Source: Ecdyonurus torrentis (taxonomy: Eukaryota; Arthropoda; Insecta; Ephemeroptera; Heptageniidae). Taken from it: DNA of 64,000 nt. The notes under the pieces were generated by a model. It was not told the origin of the DNA. It saw only the letters and a program-made list of their open reading frames with translations, and did no database searches. Shown in pieces: positions 22,040 through 36,045 of this stretch. Position 1 is the first letter of the stretch; every line of letters starts with the position of its first letter. The translations under genes were made by a program, and so were the position numbers. The stretch spans positions 3,841,689 to 3,905,688 of the forward strand of contig OX439132.1 of assembly GCA_949318235.1 (NCBI GenBank). Direction: 5' to 3'.

Positions 22040-22285
22040 CTGAATCAATAATTAATTAAGCGAATTTACATAATTTTTTAGTTCATGAAGTATTTTAAAT
22101 TTGATTTTTGAAAGTTACGGTCAGTAACTTTTCCTATGCCCACATGCATAAGTTACTGAATGTGACGTCATTTTTCCATTTCAAAATTTAATTAAAAATA
22201 ATTTAATGAATTAAAAAAAATTAAATTTGCATATCAATCGATTCAATAATGTCCTCTTTTAGAGTATGAAATAAAATTATCTTTT
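22040..22285. repeat. Dispersed repeat family J, copy 2 (inverse)
   Basis: The reverse complement carries TTCATACTCTAAAAGAGGAC, GAATCGATTGATATGCAAATT and AATGACGTCACATTC, in the same order as 11741-11975. Confidence 0.65.
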
Positions 22286-22933
22286 TTATTTATTTATTTT
22301 TTCACCAGGTAACCCCATAGTGCTCTATATACAATCCTTATGTAACTTTATTTCTTAAACAATAGAACTTACCGGTATAGCGTGCTAGCCAATCACAGGG
22401 GATGCGGGAAAAGTTTAGCACCCCCCCCCCCTATAATATCCTCTTTTTTTTTAGCACTGCGGGACTTTTTGTTTTGTTTTGAGAAACTACTGCACATCGT
22501 TAGATCAAAAATATTTAAATGAGGACACACCCTTATATTTACACAATTTTAAGAAATTTTTTGTCACCGCGCGGCATCCTGCATTACTTCTTCCTCCCTC
22601 TTTCTATATATGAAATGTTTACATAAGCATTTATGAGGTCGTTTTTTGCTTACATACAAATATCGACTCAATTCTCTCGCTTCAACTAAGACCCCTGAAA
22701 ATAACATTTTTTGCTAAATAAACTTTGCTAGTAAATTTTGAGTTAAACATTTAAATTCGTAATCTTATATACAAGTTATACAAAGTAAAAGATAAATATT
22801 GTAAGCTTACCTGGACTGCTTGAGGTACTGAAGAAGTCTTATATATCTTACAAAGTGTATTTGTGGGTTGCAGAGTTAAATACGGCCAAAAGAAAGAACA
22901 AATCTGCATTTTTTTATCATCATCATCATTATC

Positions 22934-22965
<32 letters not shown>

Positions 22966-24062
22966 AAGATAGGATTAAATTTTGGCGCAGTAATAGTTAA
23001 TTATAACTTCAAATAGGGGGATCCTCTTGTCGAAATGTCACTTTTTTTTACGCATAAAAGTCACGTTAATTTTTTCTTCTTCTATATATCTGATGGTTAT
23101 AAAACAGAAAGTTACCATTGAATTTCAAATAACATCCAAAAAGTAAATATTTACTAAATTTTAAAACGATTTACGATTATCACAGCACAAGTAAAATTTT
23201 TCACTCCAACACTCAACAAAATTATTCACTCCAAGACACTCAAACTCAAGATTCAGATTTAAATCTGACAGCAGGGAAATCAGCGACGTGATACCCAAGA
23301 ATGGGTAATTAGTGGATGTGGCGGTGAATGGCAGAGTACCTATAAAATAAGAACCAATATCGCAGGAGGCTAAAACCCTCTCCTTATAGATCTGAGGCTA
23401 CAGAACACTGGACTAACATGGTCCACACTCTTGGTAACCAAACACTACAAGGAAGATGCCATCACACTGAGGTAGCTATGTCAATGTTTTTCCAATAGAC
23501 TTTGAACTTATATATTGTTATGTATTTAGTATCCATTTTATTTGTGTAATGTATTATTGTATTATTACATAGTTAACATGCTTACTGCATGATCTAATAA
23601 TATTTTGAACTTTACACAGCCAGTATGTGTCATTATTTATGTGTCATTATGTACATACATTATGTAAAAAGTAGGTACAGACACTAACATAAATAATTTT
23701 ATACTCTATTTGTTTTATGGAAATAAAATAACACATTATATGGTTATACGTATATTTTACCATTTCATTCGAACACGTGTTTTTCTCATAAGAATAACAT
23801 TGCAAATTATGCACAAGTTTTTGAATAGTAAAATATATTATCACAGTCACTATATTATAACATATATACTATATATTATGGTGTATATAGACTAGAGTAT
23901 GGTGGAAAAAATTAAATTACCTTATATATAGCCAAACGAATAAAATTTATTTAACCATCTACACAACTTTTATTTCATTACAAAATTTTACTATATTTTT
24001 ACTATAAATATAATAATTTATTGATCACATTTTATTCAAATTAACAGAATGAAATAAAAAAT

Positions 24063-24527
24063 CACTAAAAAAAAAAAAAAAAAAAAGTGCATTACTTCAT
24101 AGTTACGAATACTAACTTATTTGCAGGGTCGGACTGGCCATAAGGGCTACGCGGCATCCCCGCCGAGGCCCCCCCAGTTTTGAGGCCCTCAAACTGTTAA
24201 AAAAGGTAAAAAAGGGGCGTGGTTGCAAAAAATGAGGTCCCTCTCGGAGGATCCCCGCCGAGGCCTTTTCACCCCAGTCCGACCCTGCTTATTTGAGATA
24301 AACACTTTTGAGTTATTATGAGCAGCTAGAATAATGCATTTTAGCAAATTATTAACAATAGCTAATTTTACGTAAAATAGCCCTAAAAAACTGAAAACAA
24401 CTTAAATTAGCTATTTTTAATAACTTGCTAAAATGCATTATTTTAGCTGCTCGATTAAACTCAAAAATGTTTATCTCAAATAAGTTTAGGATTCGTAACT
24501 ATGAAGTAATGCACCCTTTTTGGAGTG
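24063..24527. mobile_element. Long-arm foldback element
   Basis: Arms of roughly 130-160 bases are mirrored nearly end to end: CACTAAAAA..GTGCATTACTTCATAG at the left and CTATGAAGTAATGCAC..GGAGTG at the right, with inner arms around AATGCATTTTAGCAA also mirrored. A hAT-like MITE is inserted in its left arm. Confidence 0.85.
24124..24287. mobile_element. hAT-like MITE nested in the foldback
   Basis: TIR CAGGGTCGGACTGG with exact complement CCAGTCCGACCCTG. Flanked by a perfect 8-bp direct repeat CTTATTTG (24116-24123 and 24288-24295), the target duplication length of hAT transposons. GC-rich interior (gccgaggccccccc), 164 bp, no coding capacity. The interrupted arm of the host element shows this insertion is the younger. 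Confidence 0.92.
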
Positions 24528-25271
24528 AAAACAAAAATGTGTTAATACATTCAAATAATATTAATAATAAAAATAGATACTCTTGATATGATTCAAATCA
24601 ATCAAAGAACAGTTATTTTTCATATGATGATCGAGTGCTATTGTTATCATTATTCGTTCAATTTAATTTTTCCATCAATCTATTTAATATTACAGATCAT
24701 GTTATTACAGAGTCAAAAGAAACACATAAAAAATATTTTCACAATTATTTTACGTTATATTATAACAGGCTTTTTATGTAACAATGCTAAAAATCAAGGT
24801 TTATAAACCTTGGTTAAAAATATATTTTTGTTTTTAATTTTTGTTATTATATTTGTCAAACCCGACCGTCTCTTCTTATTACGCGGTGTAAAATATTAGA
24901 AGTAAAAACATGTTTATAAAATGTTACATTATGCTGTCATATAATAATATACTAATATAATTATAATAATAATATACATTATGCTGCCATATGTATAATT
25001 CTTATTTAAAATTAAATATTAAAACATAATACTGCATGAACCAAATAGAGACTTAATAAGAGTAAAATGTGATGACACAATTCTATGCTGTGCAGCAAAG
25101 TAACTTTTCAACACACCAACGTATACTTATGTACAAAAATAACTGCATAATAATTATGTTAACTCATTCGCATTTTCATTACAACATAATTTGTATGACA
25201 TATTTCATGATAACTGTATACTTAATTGGCATAATTATAATCATTCATATTATTATAAAGACCGCTATAGG

Positions 25272-25272
<1 letters not shown>

Positions 25273-25326
<54 letters not shown>
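25273..25326. repeat. (CT)n microsatellite
   Basis: About 27 uninterrupted CT units. Confidence 0.95.
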
Positions 25327-25328
<2 letters not shown>

Positions 25329-25849
25329 TCACGTAATTAATTTTTTTCTATTAATAAATATAAAATTGTTATATGAGTATATAAGAAATAAAATATTAGA
25401 AAAAAACTGGAGTTGGTTAAAGTTGGACAAAAAGTGTCCGAGATAGATTGAGCTCTTGCTGCGCAAATGTTTTGCCAAGGCTTTTGCCACGAACAAAGAA
25501 AAATATTGGTTCAACAAGAAATGTGCTTTTTTAGGACCCGACTGTGTATTCGACAAGAGAGGAGAGAAGTTGATGGAAATTTTATAAAAATAACAGAACA
25601 TTTATTTTTTTTATTCTAAAAAAAACATTGAAGTAAATTATCTTTTACAATACATCGCAAAAACTGAAGAAAAAATTTGCTGTAAGCAAGCAATTCTACG
25701 TGGAAAAAAAAAAAAAAAAAAAAAAAACGGATATATTTATTATACCGCAAAATATAACATGTTAAAATAAGCACCAATATTTTACCATTAAAATCCTCGG
25801 TTTTAAACACGGACAAAATTATAAGTATATACATACTAATAATTATACT

Positions 25850-25997
25850 TCATGATAACTATGTTAACTAAATTATCATAAATATATGTATAATCTTATG
25901 TATAGCATAACTATTTATGTTGTTCTAATTTAGCATAAATTATATATTAACATAAATGTAGCAAAAATCACATAATTTTATATCTCCGTGAATGTAC
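25850..25997 (-). repeat. Dispersed repeat family C, partial inverse copy
   Basis: Reverse complement of the GCATAAAT / AACATAAATA / GCATAATTTAT blocks typical of family C, ending near a TCCGTG block. Confidence 0.55.
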
Positions 25998-27363
25998 TAT
26001 AGGAATTAAGTATGGCATTAAAAGTTAAAGAGCAACCGTTAGCAGCTAAGCATGAACTTGTGTAATAAATTGAAAAAAAAATTAATTATTCAAAGATATA
26101 ATTATTTTTCATTTGAATGGGACTTGAAAATTTTGAAATGCGTGTTTTGTTTGTTTTTTTTATATATATTTTTTTAAATTTTACTCTCATAAAATATTAA
26201 TTAAATTTTACGTCTATGATAATTGCAATATTTTCTATCACTTGCTTGATTTTGGAATTTTTATCATTAAAGATGTTACCAATGATATATTAGAGGGCTA
26301 ATTAACAATTAAATTTCAGAGATATGAGACTCTTCTAACTCCAAACCTTAATCCTCCGTAAGTGGTAACCAATTAACTTTTTTACGTTATTGCATAAGTC
26401 AAAATAAGGTTTAACTATAGTGGTTAAGTGTTGCAACTTCGAAACTAATATTTTGATTGTTGCTACAACGTAAAAAAAGCGTAAAAAAAAAAGAAAAAAA
26501 AAAAAAGTTAAATATATAAAATACTGTAGAGGTTACAAGTACAACTTATGGCAGTTGATTAGCTAATGGTGCACCACTGCACTCTTCATAAATTCATTTA
26601 TTTGTTGTAACTTTGCGTATAAGAAGAAAAAAATATATTATTCTGAATTCAAACAATATGCTATATATACTTACTACTTAACAATAATTTGCTTCGCAAA
26701 GTTAACACAACATGCTTGCATTTGTTCACTCATGCCGCATGAATATGTAAATGCACCTAGTAATTTGTAATATATTTCAAACATGTATGGTAAAATATAT
26801 TTTTATATAAATAAATAAAAGGATCAAGTTGAGATAATGTTTTAAATTTATTGACTCAAAAGTAAAATCATTGCAAGAAATGAAATAAATAATTTTGAAT
26901 AATTTTATCAAAATTTACAAATCAATCATGATTATTCTTCATATACTGAGCTGGGAGGTGCTAATAAATTTATATTGAAATTATAGTTTTGATTATTATT
27001 ATTATGTAAATATAGTGAATTAGTTTTGATTTTGATTAACAGACAATCAACTCGTTCTCCACAAAGTCAGGAGTTAATTAACTTTCTGATAATTTGGGAT
27101 CGAACTGCAATCCCAATAATTGGCATGTACGAGTGATATTATTGCACCTTTTTTGTGATAGATTGTAGTTAATTAATAATGCTCATTATATTAGGATAAT
27201 TTTTTTTTTATTAATTATTACAGACTTCATTTACATTTAGGTGATAATTGATTATGTTAATTTCCTCTTTAAATATTAAAATTAATTTTTTGAAAAACGA
27301 TACAGCAAGGATACATTACATCAAAAACTTTGAAATAAATTTAAGAGTTATAAGAACACGTGA

Positions 27364-27398
<35 letters not shown>

Positions 27399-27476
27399 AA
27401 GGTTAGTTTCCACTTGACTACTTGCTTTGTATTGTTGGTCGCGGGTGCAATAAGAAGTGCGGGCTTGTCATGCAGT

Positions 27477-27578
<102 letters not shown>

Positions 27579-28421
27579 GTTGATTACTTGTGCAAAGTCA
27601 CCAACATGTCTACCCTAGTACCCTACCTCCGCGCTCCACGAGTCATTGCTATAACACCGGAACATGCGGTGATCCATGCAGACACCTGCCCTGCATGGCC
27701 GGCCCGCCCGGTCGTATGTCACCCTACAGCAAATAATTATTGTACACATTTCTGATAACAGTTTATTATTATTATTATTTTTCTCGGATCTTCAAAAACA
27801 ATTTTAAATATCGTGTTTTTAAATATAAATTAGAAAAGTAATATTTTCCACATCCTATAACTGATTAAATATGTATGTTAATTAAGTTAGAATTATTATT
27901 TTATAAACAATAGCAGTTAATTTTTATCACTGCTCGACGTCGTACTGTAATGTTAAAAAATAATTTAATATGTAACCCACGTAAGTTGCAACACCAGCTA
28001 ACTATAGTTCAGTCGTAGTTACTGATTGTTGCAAAATTACAACAACAACAAATTTAAAAAATAAATAAACACAACTTAAAGGTTTAATTAACTACAGATT
28101 GCAACCTATACACATTGTATAGTAATAAAAAAAATAAAAAAATAAAAATAAAAAGCTTTTTTAGGACCTATAATAATTTTTTTTTTTTTTTTTTACCTTT
28201 ATTGTAATAGCATAATATTTCAAGAACAAATAAATATATAATTTTCATACTCAGCTAATGTTATAAAAACAATCGAATAGTCGTAGCTCTGAAATTAGAG
28301 AATTACAATAATTTTGTTGAATCGATCACCATTTTTCTTATAATATAATTAATTTTTTTATGCATAATTTTAGTACACATCAGTGTATTAACAATATTTA
28401 TTTATTAAATAATGTAATAGT

Positions 28422-28456
28422 CTCTCTCTCTCTACTACTACTACTACTACTACACT
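28422..28456. repeat. Compound (CT)n-(ACT)n microsatellite
   Basis: TCTCTCTCTCTC followed by about seven CTA units, interrupted once. Confidence 0.9.
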
Positions 28457-30993
28457 ACTACTTTTGCACACAATTTTGATATGAGAGAGAGACAGAGAGA
28501 GAGAGCACTCTCACAATAGTAAAGCCATATATCATCATTATAAATATTATAATCAATATCAAAATTACATTTTTACATATGACCATATAATAAATTAAAA
28601 GAGAAAAAAATGTGTGATTAAGGCAGGTCATGGTCACACATATGCGTGCGCAATGCGTGAGTTGCGTGCCTCGTCCTCCAACCAAATGTTCACGTGCACA
28701 AAGTCGGCTGATGAAGTCTCCAAATAATAAGATATTTTGCCGGAGCATATAATTAAACGATCGATACTGGAAGAACTTCGTACATATTATATACCATCTT
28801 TTTTGTTACTCAAAACTGAAAAGTAATTTTTCATTTTGCTACTGGCGCCTTTTCTCTTCTCTCTAACCAGTCAGCGAGCGAGCGAGGGGCGCGGTGAACA
28901 AAAAACTATCCACGTTTCTTATCGTGTGCGCCTTTCGCTCTTTTTGAGCATATAACACCAAAGTAACAGAGTACGAAACTTTCAACCCTATTTTATACTA
29001 TGAAATTAACATAATAATTTTACATACAGAAATAAAAATATATCGTAAAGAAAATTTCAAACTAAAATATAAAATTTAAAAATTCATTTTCTACAAGAGT
29101 GCTAGATAATGTTTATAATTAATGAACTTAAATTATGCAGATGGCGGCGATTTCAATGTTACATTTCATTTGACATTGGTACTTTTGGAAGTGAGAATTT
29201 TGCTCACAGTCAAAGCAAGCGGCAGCGCGAGCGGTCCAGATCTGCTTTTACTATATACATACGTACATATATACATAGATACTTACATACATACATACCA
29301 TATACATGGGAGGAAGGAAGGGGAAATTTTGGTCGTAATATAAAAAAGAATCGCAGAGGGGAAAATTTTATATACTATGTTGCCACATGGTGCAAAACTG
29401 ATCGATTTTTATCAATCCATGAAAACCCAACTTTTCAGATTTTCTATACATACATATGAATATAAAATGAAAATTAAATTATTTTGAGTTTTTAAATTTA
29501 CTTAAGCCATATACGATTATTAGAACATTTTCTTGTCTCTCTTCCTCTTTTTATTAATGGTTTTTTATTGCTATATATTTTTTCCTTCTATTTTTATTCT
29601 ATTTATTTTCATTATTATTTCTATTTATATTTACAACTCAAGTAGTAGTAAAGAAGTATATTTATACCATACACGCATGTTACTTCTCTCTTCTTTATTC
29701 TGCTTCTTTTTTTTTTTAACACGACGTCATAACTGCTAGAATTATATATTTTTTTATTCTTTTTATTTTTCTGGACCTGTTTTGTGACGTCACGGAAAAG
29801 AAAAAAAAATAAAAAAGTTGAAAAAAATAGTAAGAAAAAAATACACGCCTCCCTAGCAGAGTAGTGAATGAAACTTTTTTTTGTTCTTTCTTTTTTTTTT
29901 AAACGAATAAAAAAAAAAAAAAAAAAAAAAGTTGGCATATTGATTTGTTTTATTTTTATTTTTTTATAGTAATTTTTTATGCTAACTTTTTCCATCGTAA
30001 CTCCATCTATCGTAACGAGTGGAATTACGAAAAATATGTAATTTATTTATAAAAAAATAAACATAAAAATAATTTAAAAACAAACACAGCGGTTTTATAT
30101 TTATATGTTTACGACTTGTGAATTGTACTCGCATATACAAATAAATTAAAGTTAAAAATAAAATATACGCATTTTTATTTTTTAAATATTCACTTCTGTG
30201 GCATGTATGACTAATCATTGATTTTATTTACCAAAGTTATGGAACGCCTAGCTGTATAGGCAACCGTAAATGAAAAACGCATTTGTGCTGAAAGAGTTGC
30301 ATACTTGGCAGGCGCTCTTTTCGCTTATTAAACAAACTTTCTGAATCTAAAATGTATAATTTTATTCATTTATTTACTTCGTATTCTACATTTGTGTACC
30401 AAAGTTTTGATTAATTAGTATGTTCAAACGGGATGAAATATTTTCAAAATTACAAGAATTTTGGTACTTTGAAAATTTAACTATCATTAATTTATTTAAT
30501 CATGAAATTTGCATGCAATAAAATTTTATTGCACTTTGGAGTTATTATACATTGCGTTAACATGTCTAAATAAAAATTATATCAAATCCTTCATTACAGT
30601 CAAATTCAACTTAATTACTAATTAATTAGTGACACATCAACGCACTGACAGAAACTTAATTGTGAGTGGTATTAATTACTTGATTGAAGTCGAGACGGTA
30701 GCTGCTGCTGTATTATTTAACGTGGTTGACAGACGACAAGTCTGACAAAAGGTAAAATGCGGAAGTTGAGAAGAGATTATTCGGTGTGGTGTGGTGCGGT
30801 GCGGTGCGGTGCGGTGGGCCAAGGTCTTCATGATCCAATCCACTTAACTAACTCGCGGCCGCTATGGTGATCAAGCGAGAGACGGAGGGAGGTGTCTCGC
30901 CTCGCGTGACTTTGTGCTTCGACACTTCTGCACTTTTGTCATACTATCAATGTCTCACACATTACTGCCTTTTATTAAGTTTTAAAACAAATT

Positions 30994-31029
<36 letters not shown>

Positions 31030-31070
31030 GTTTTCTCAAAATACTACATAGAAATTATTTTTGCACCGCA

Positions 31071-31114
<44 letters not shown>

Positions 31115-31839
31115 ATATAAATTATATATATTTTTTTTTGTAAGGAAAGATAGATTTAAATTTTAAAGCTCTTAAAAACTTTAAATTTTAAATCTATCTA
31201 TATTTTTAGGAATAATGGAATTATATAGTTATATAGAAGAAGAAGAAAACTTTGAATTAAAAAAAAAAAAAAAAAAAAAGTAAAATTTGAATGAAAAAGC
31301 TTATCCGTACATATTTGGATCACAAATAAATAAATTAATTAACACCTAATTATTTCTTGATCAAAATAAGTTCAACATTACAATTATAGATTTTCACTCA
31401 AAACTATTTCATTTAGTTTTATTAATGTTATTTTTTATTAGTGGAATTTTTTATTTATTCACATAAAAATATAATTGTGTGCCGTATAGTGCAGTAAACT
31501 TGCTAATAAAAAAAATCATGCTATAAAGCTACTATTTTTTATACACATTAATAATAATATAATATATAAGTTTTTTGTTTAGGCTGTCTCAAAACCCCCG
31601 CAATGCACCTGGAGATATTTAAAAATATTTTTTTATCTATGCGTTAATCTTAACTATAGCAACTTTAAAACATTTGAATTTTTATTTCGTTTTTACTTTT
31701 TTTCCGCTCTTCTCTTCAACACTTTTTTTTTATTGTTTTTTTTTATGTTTTTTTTTTATCCCTTATTTTTGTATGGTCCAAAAAGAAGATGATTTATACA
31801 AGGCAACATTGCGTCTCCTTACTTTTATCGCTGGAGGGG

Positions 31840-32070
31840 TGGAAGATAATCATAGACTCGCTCGCCAACATAAACAAAAAGTGGCGACGTTGCCAGATAT
31901 TGCGTCTGCGCCGAGGAATGCCGCGCCGCCGCCTCACATTTTTTTGTGCCGCGTTCGCTTGCTAGCTCGGTTCCAGGCAGCAGCAAGCAAGCAAGAGCTC
32001 TCGCTCCAGCACAAGAAAGAAACCTTGCTTGCTTTTGCTCGCTATTTATCTCGTGCTTTTTGCAGCATCC
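31840..32070. promoter_or_regulatory. GC-rich island upstream of the second zinc-finger gene
   Basis: Abrupt rise in GC within AT-rich DNA, with repeated GCTCGC/GCTTGCT motifs and GCCGCGCCGCCGCC. Similar islands lie at 28860-28900 and 30780-30910. I infer regulatory or 5' sequence of the gene starting near 32.5 kb. No conserved core promoter motif is certain. Confidence 0.35.
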
Positions 32071-32479
32071 AGCAGTAGCAAAGATATAGCAAAATTAACG
32101 TGAACCCCTAACTATATTTCATCATAATAACTCCTCAACACCAAACAAATAATCCAAACTTCCTTCTAAAATGCATTAAAAAAAATGCTGTCTTTTTTTG
32201 CCTCGCAAAAGGATTAATATGCAAACTTTTGGCGAATAATATAAATCCTACAGAATTTAGATTAGAAAAAAAAAAAAAAAAAAAGTAAGTTAGACTGAAA
32301 AAAAAATCAAATCGGTGAGCAAATAAATTAATTTGCATTACAAATTTACACTTTGGTAAAAGAAATATTATAAATTGTAATTTCAAAAAACATATTTTTT
32401 TCATTATTCTATTAGCATTTATATTCAATTTCTAAGTTGCAAGGAAAAAAAAATTGAATTTCAATTTTTTACTTTCCAA

Positions 32480-32790
32480 ACCTAAACGAGTTGTCATGAC
32501 TTATTGTGTTCGATCTTCCTCCGGTCTTTATATTATTTTCTTGTCCCCGTCTTAGCGGTGGACGGGACGGTAAAAAAGAAAAGGGTTGGTTGTGCGCGGC
32601 CGCGACGAACGAGCGAGAGCGAGGTCACTTTTGCGAACGAGACGATGAAGAGGAGGAGCTAATTTGGCAACATAGCTCGAATATGATGCTTTTAAAAGCT
32701 GAGAGCGAGTCTTCCAAGCTCCGGCGAACATGAGGCCGATTCCCGAGCACCATCTCATCGGTAGCGCGTCCCTCGCAAGTAAATCGAAAG
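32480..32790 (+). promoter_or_regulatory. Probable promoter region of the second zinc-finger gene
   Basis: GC-rich segment (GCGCGGCCGCGACGAACGAG, CGAGAGCGAG, GAGGAGGAG) directly upstream of a candidate non-coding exon with a canonical donor. GAGAG/GAGCGAG clusters would suit GAGA-factor-type binding. The exact transcription start is not visible. Confidence 0.4.
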
Positions 32791-33011
32791 CTAAAAAAGG
32801 ACAGTGCTACTTAGTTATTATACCTTTTATTAATGTTAAAATATTCTTTAATAAGTGAAGTGCATACTGATAAGTGTTAAAATCATTAAATTCTTATGTG
32901 ATGCGGAGAAACTTTAGTCGAAATATTTTGTATTTTTTATCAATAGATTTTTGACAAAGGTTTCCTAATAGTTGAAAGTGAAGGATTAGAATTCATTTTC
33001 TTTAATTTATG
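32790..33011 (+). other. Candidate 5' non-coding exon of the second zinc-finger gene
   Basis: The donor TTATG|GTAAGT at 33011/33012 is a near-perfect 5' splice site following the GC-rich promoter-like island, and the next exon on this strand (39054) has a good acceptor and stops in all frames near its 5' end, so an untranslated first exon is expected. The left boundary is a guess. If joined, the terminal ATG of this exon creates a six-codon upstream ORF across the junction. Confidence 0.35.
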
Positions 33012-35867
33012 GTAAGTTGTTATTGTTATTTCATTAAACAAATTTATTTATTATTACTAAGGTTTGCATGTCTGGTGGCTGTCTGGACGGTAGTTTTTTT
33101 TTTCCCCTCTCATGTCTAGTTTTTCAACTGAACCGCCCTCTCCCCCCGCCCGCCTCACTCGAACGGCTGATTTTTTTTCTCAAAGAAGTCTGTGTAGTTA
33201 TACCGCCGCAAGCTGGGGCTCGTAAAACTAGATTGCCCGGTATTATTTATGCAGCAATAGTAATAATAACGCGTGAATTATATAATTAATATGTATAATT
33301 AATTGAATTTTCTTATGAATAAAGTGCAACGCCTTCTTTTTGTAAGTAATAGCAAAAAACGGTTTCGCGTTTCTTCGTGTTTGATCGATGCAATTTTATT
33401 CTCAAGTTCACTTACTTGCCTTGCGTAATGAACATTTTACATTGCGTGCAAAAAATTTCGGCTGTAGCTCGAGTACAAGGCCCGCGTATGTATACGTATA
33501 TGTATGTATGTTTGTATTATTTGATATAATATGCAGTATGTACATATCATATTATATGTATGCTTTGCGGCAGTTTTTATGCATATTATACGTTAGCTGT
33601 TTTATTATCGTAGCACGAAATTGTTTACAAAAAAACAAAAAAACAATTTTTGAATGTATGAATACAAACGATCATTTGGAAAGAAAAAAACAAGTGTAAA
33701 TTTATTTTTAAGTACTTTTTTGCACGAAAAACATTAAATTTATTTTTAGGCAATTTGTAATGTATGCGTATTATATTTTTAGATACTTAAAATTTCTTCT
33801 TTTTTCTCCCCATATTCAAATATAGTTTTATTTTGCTTGAATGAATGTTTGAAATTTCGTAATAGCTTGAAAATTGAATAGTTTTTATAAGGGAATAAAT
33901 ATTTATATATTTTATTTTTGGGATTTTGCTGATCATAACTCACGCACTCGGAATAGTGATTACGTAATTTAAAACAGGACACGAGAGTTATAAACACCTA
34001 GAAATTTGTGTTGTTTAAAAACGTACGTATTGTTTATTAAAAATATAATAACAAAATAATATGAATAAATAAATATTTAAGAAAAATATACGAATAATAA
34101 ATATTTAAATAAAATATATTTCATAAATAATAAATTAAACAACAGCACAATAATAATATTGGGTACAGTGATATTTTATGACGCTATATTCAAAGATATA
34201 TATTTATATTATTTTTTATCTATTTTAAAAATCAGGTATATGGTGTATGTTCGCGGCACGGTCAATTTGTTGGAGATCACAGGTGTGAGATTTGCACTTT
34301 CAATTTCTCACCTCTTTCAATTATTCTTTGACATGAACTATTGTCAGCTTTTACAAGAAAAAACATAAATAACAAAACTAATACAAACATCTTTCATGTC
34401 GGTTCTCTTCTTTTCGTTATTTAAAACTTAAACAATAAACTGTATTTTAATAGTTTACTTACAACAATTTTGCTTGTTATTATACAATAGCATTTTAGGT
34501 ATTGCATCATCTAGGAAAATAGAAATTAGAATAATAAGGTTGGATGTGTTTGGAGTTTATCGGTAATTAATTAAAAAAAAAATTGACTTAAAACACGCAA
34601 AAGTATGTCTAGTGTTCCTCCTTAAAATATCTCCGGACTCGGCGCAGATAGCTTTCTCAAAAAAACGCTAAAAACTCGGTCCCTCAAGTCTAAAAAATAG
34701 AAAATTGGGGACCTTAGCGTGCTTTACCGATGCTCCTATCAGTGCATTTGACGAAAAGTGTTATGCTGAAAAATCTGATTTTTAGAAAAATTACACTAAA
34801 AAACAAATAATAATAATAATAAATAAAAAAAAAAAACATAGCCCCACAATGATAAATGATAAAAAGTTGGGAGGGGGGGGGGGATTAAATGATGATAGAA
34901 TTTTTCTGAAAATTTCTATTACTGAAACACGTAAACGTGAGCCTAGAATCCCTGATTTAAATATTTCCGGCCTCGGTGCAGCAATAATAATAATAAATGT
35001 CATGCTAAAGTATAATATAGGAACACGTAAAAATACTGTGTGGGGTTATAATGCACAATTTTGAGTGGTCCCTGAATTATAGATATTGTCTTCCCTTATT
35101 TGGTAGGCACAGGCCCTGAAATTTGTATCATATCATAAGTATAATCCATGATATGATTGTTAGGCTTTCAAATACATAAAACATAAAAAGTGTCTTTTTA
35201 AACTCTAAAAGATACGAGTCTTCCAAATTACAAGCTTTTACAAAAAAGAAAAAAAAAAAGGCAACATTTCCAAATGTTGTTTATTAACAATGGTATGAGT
35301 ATTATGTATATTTTTTGCATATACTTCACAAAAAATGGACGCGGGTGAGCAGTTTTCCGCGCTTGACAATTTCATTTTTTTTTTATATATATTATACAGT
35401 ATATTTTTTCTTTACTCTTTTCCTTCCTTTCAAATTTATAATTATGAAGGTTACACTTTGGTGACTACCTTTTTTTTTCTTTCTTCCTTCTCTCTCTTTA
35501 CGATATCTGATGTTGGACATGGCATATCTTTTATGTTTTGTGCAGAAAAAAAAAAAAAAGTTCATATCTTTTTCTTTTTAAACATTAATAATTTGCATGG
35601 TTTAATATAATATACACGAAAAAACAGAGAAGATTCTTACTTTTTTATTATTAATGTTGCAAATAGTGCACACTGGTCAAAACTTTTCTTTATAAATACA
35701 AAATTTTCAAATTTATAACTTTGATATACGAAAACTAAACAATTTTATTGATTTTTTATTTTCAATCTTTTTGTCATCATAAAAATGATCCCAAATATAT
35801 TATTTCAAGTAGTTTTCTTTTATTGAAGCAGAGACAAAAAATAAAGACGTAATAATTAAGCTAGTTC

Positions 35868-36045
35868 ATTTTCAGCCCAATTTGTTCAGTATTGCATATT
35901 CAATGCGATATCTGCATAATAACAGTTATAAAGCATGCATGAATATTATGCTGTACAGCGTAATTACGTGTGCTGTTTTTAATTTAGCATAATTTATGCT
36001 ATATTGACAAATGCAGCATAAATTACGCAATTTATTCTTTCAGTG
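35868..36045 (-). repeat. Dispersed repeat family C, inverse copy
   Basis: On the - strand it starts GAATAAATTGCGTAATTTAT and ends in GGGCTGAAAATGAACTAGC, matching the + strand copies after the terminal exons. Here it lies far from any exon. Confidence 0.7.

Noticed and set aside
23270..23490. GC-richer segment resembling the end of a retroelement ORF
   Set aside because: Short frames such as ...HWTNMVHTLGNQ looked protein-like, but no reverse transcriptase or endonuclease motif was visible, so no call was made.
25069..25446. 125-codon open frame on + strand
   Set aside because: Its length is due to the (CT)n tract read as Leu-Ser repeats, and the flanks are AT-rich non-coding sequence.
27095..27130. 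Sequence reminiscent of a tRNA T-arm
   Set aside because: No matching acceptor, D or anticodon arms could be folded around it.
29109..29459. 116-codon frame on + strand
   Set aside because: Contains a (TACA)n-like stretch and no recognisable motif, with no supporting splice sites.
31674..32078. 134-codon frame on + strand in a GC-rich island
   Set aside because: Begins in poly(T)-derived Phe runs, no domain or splice signals. More likely regulatory DNA.
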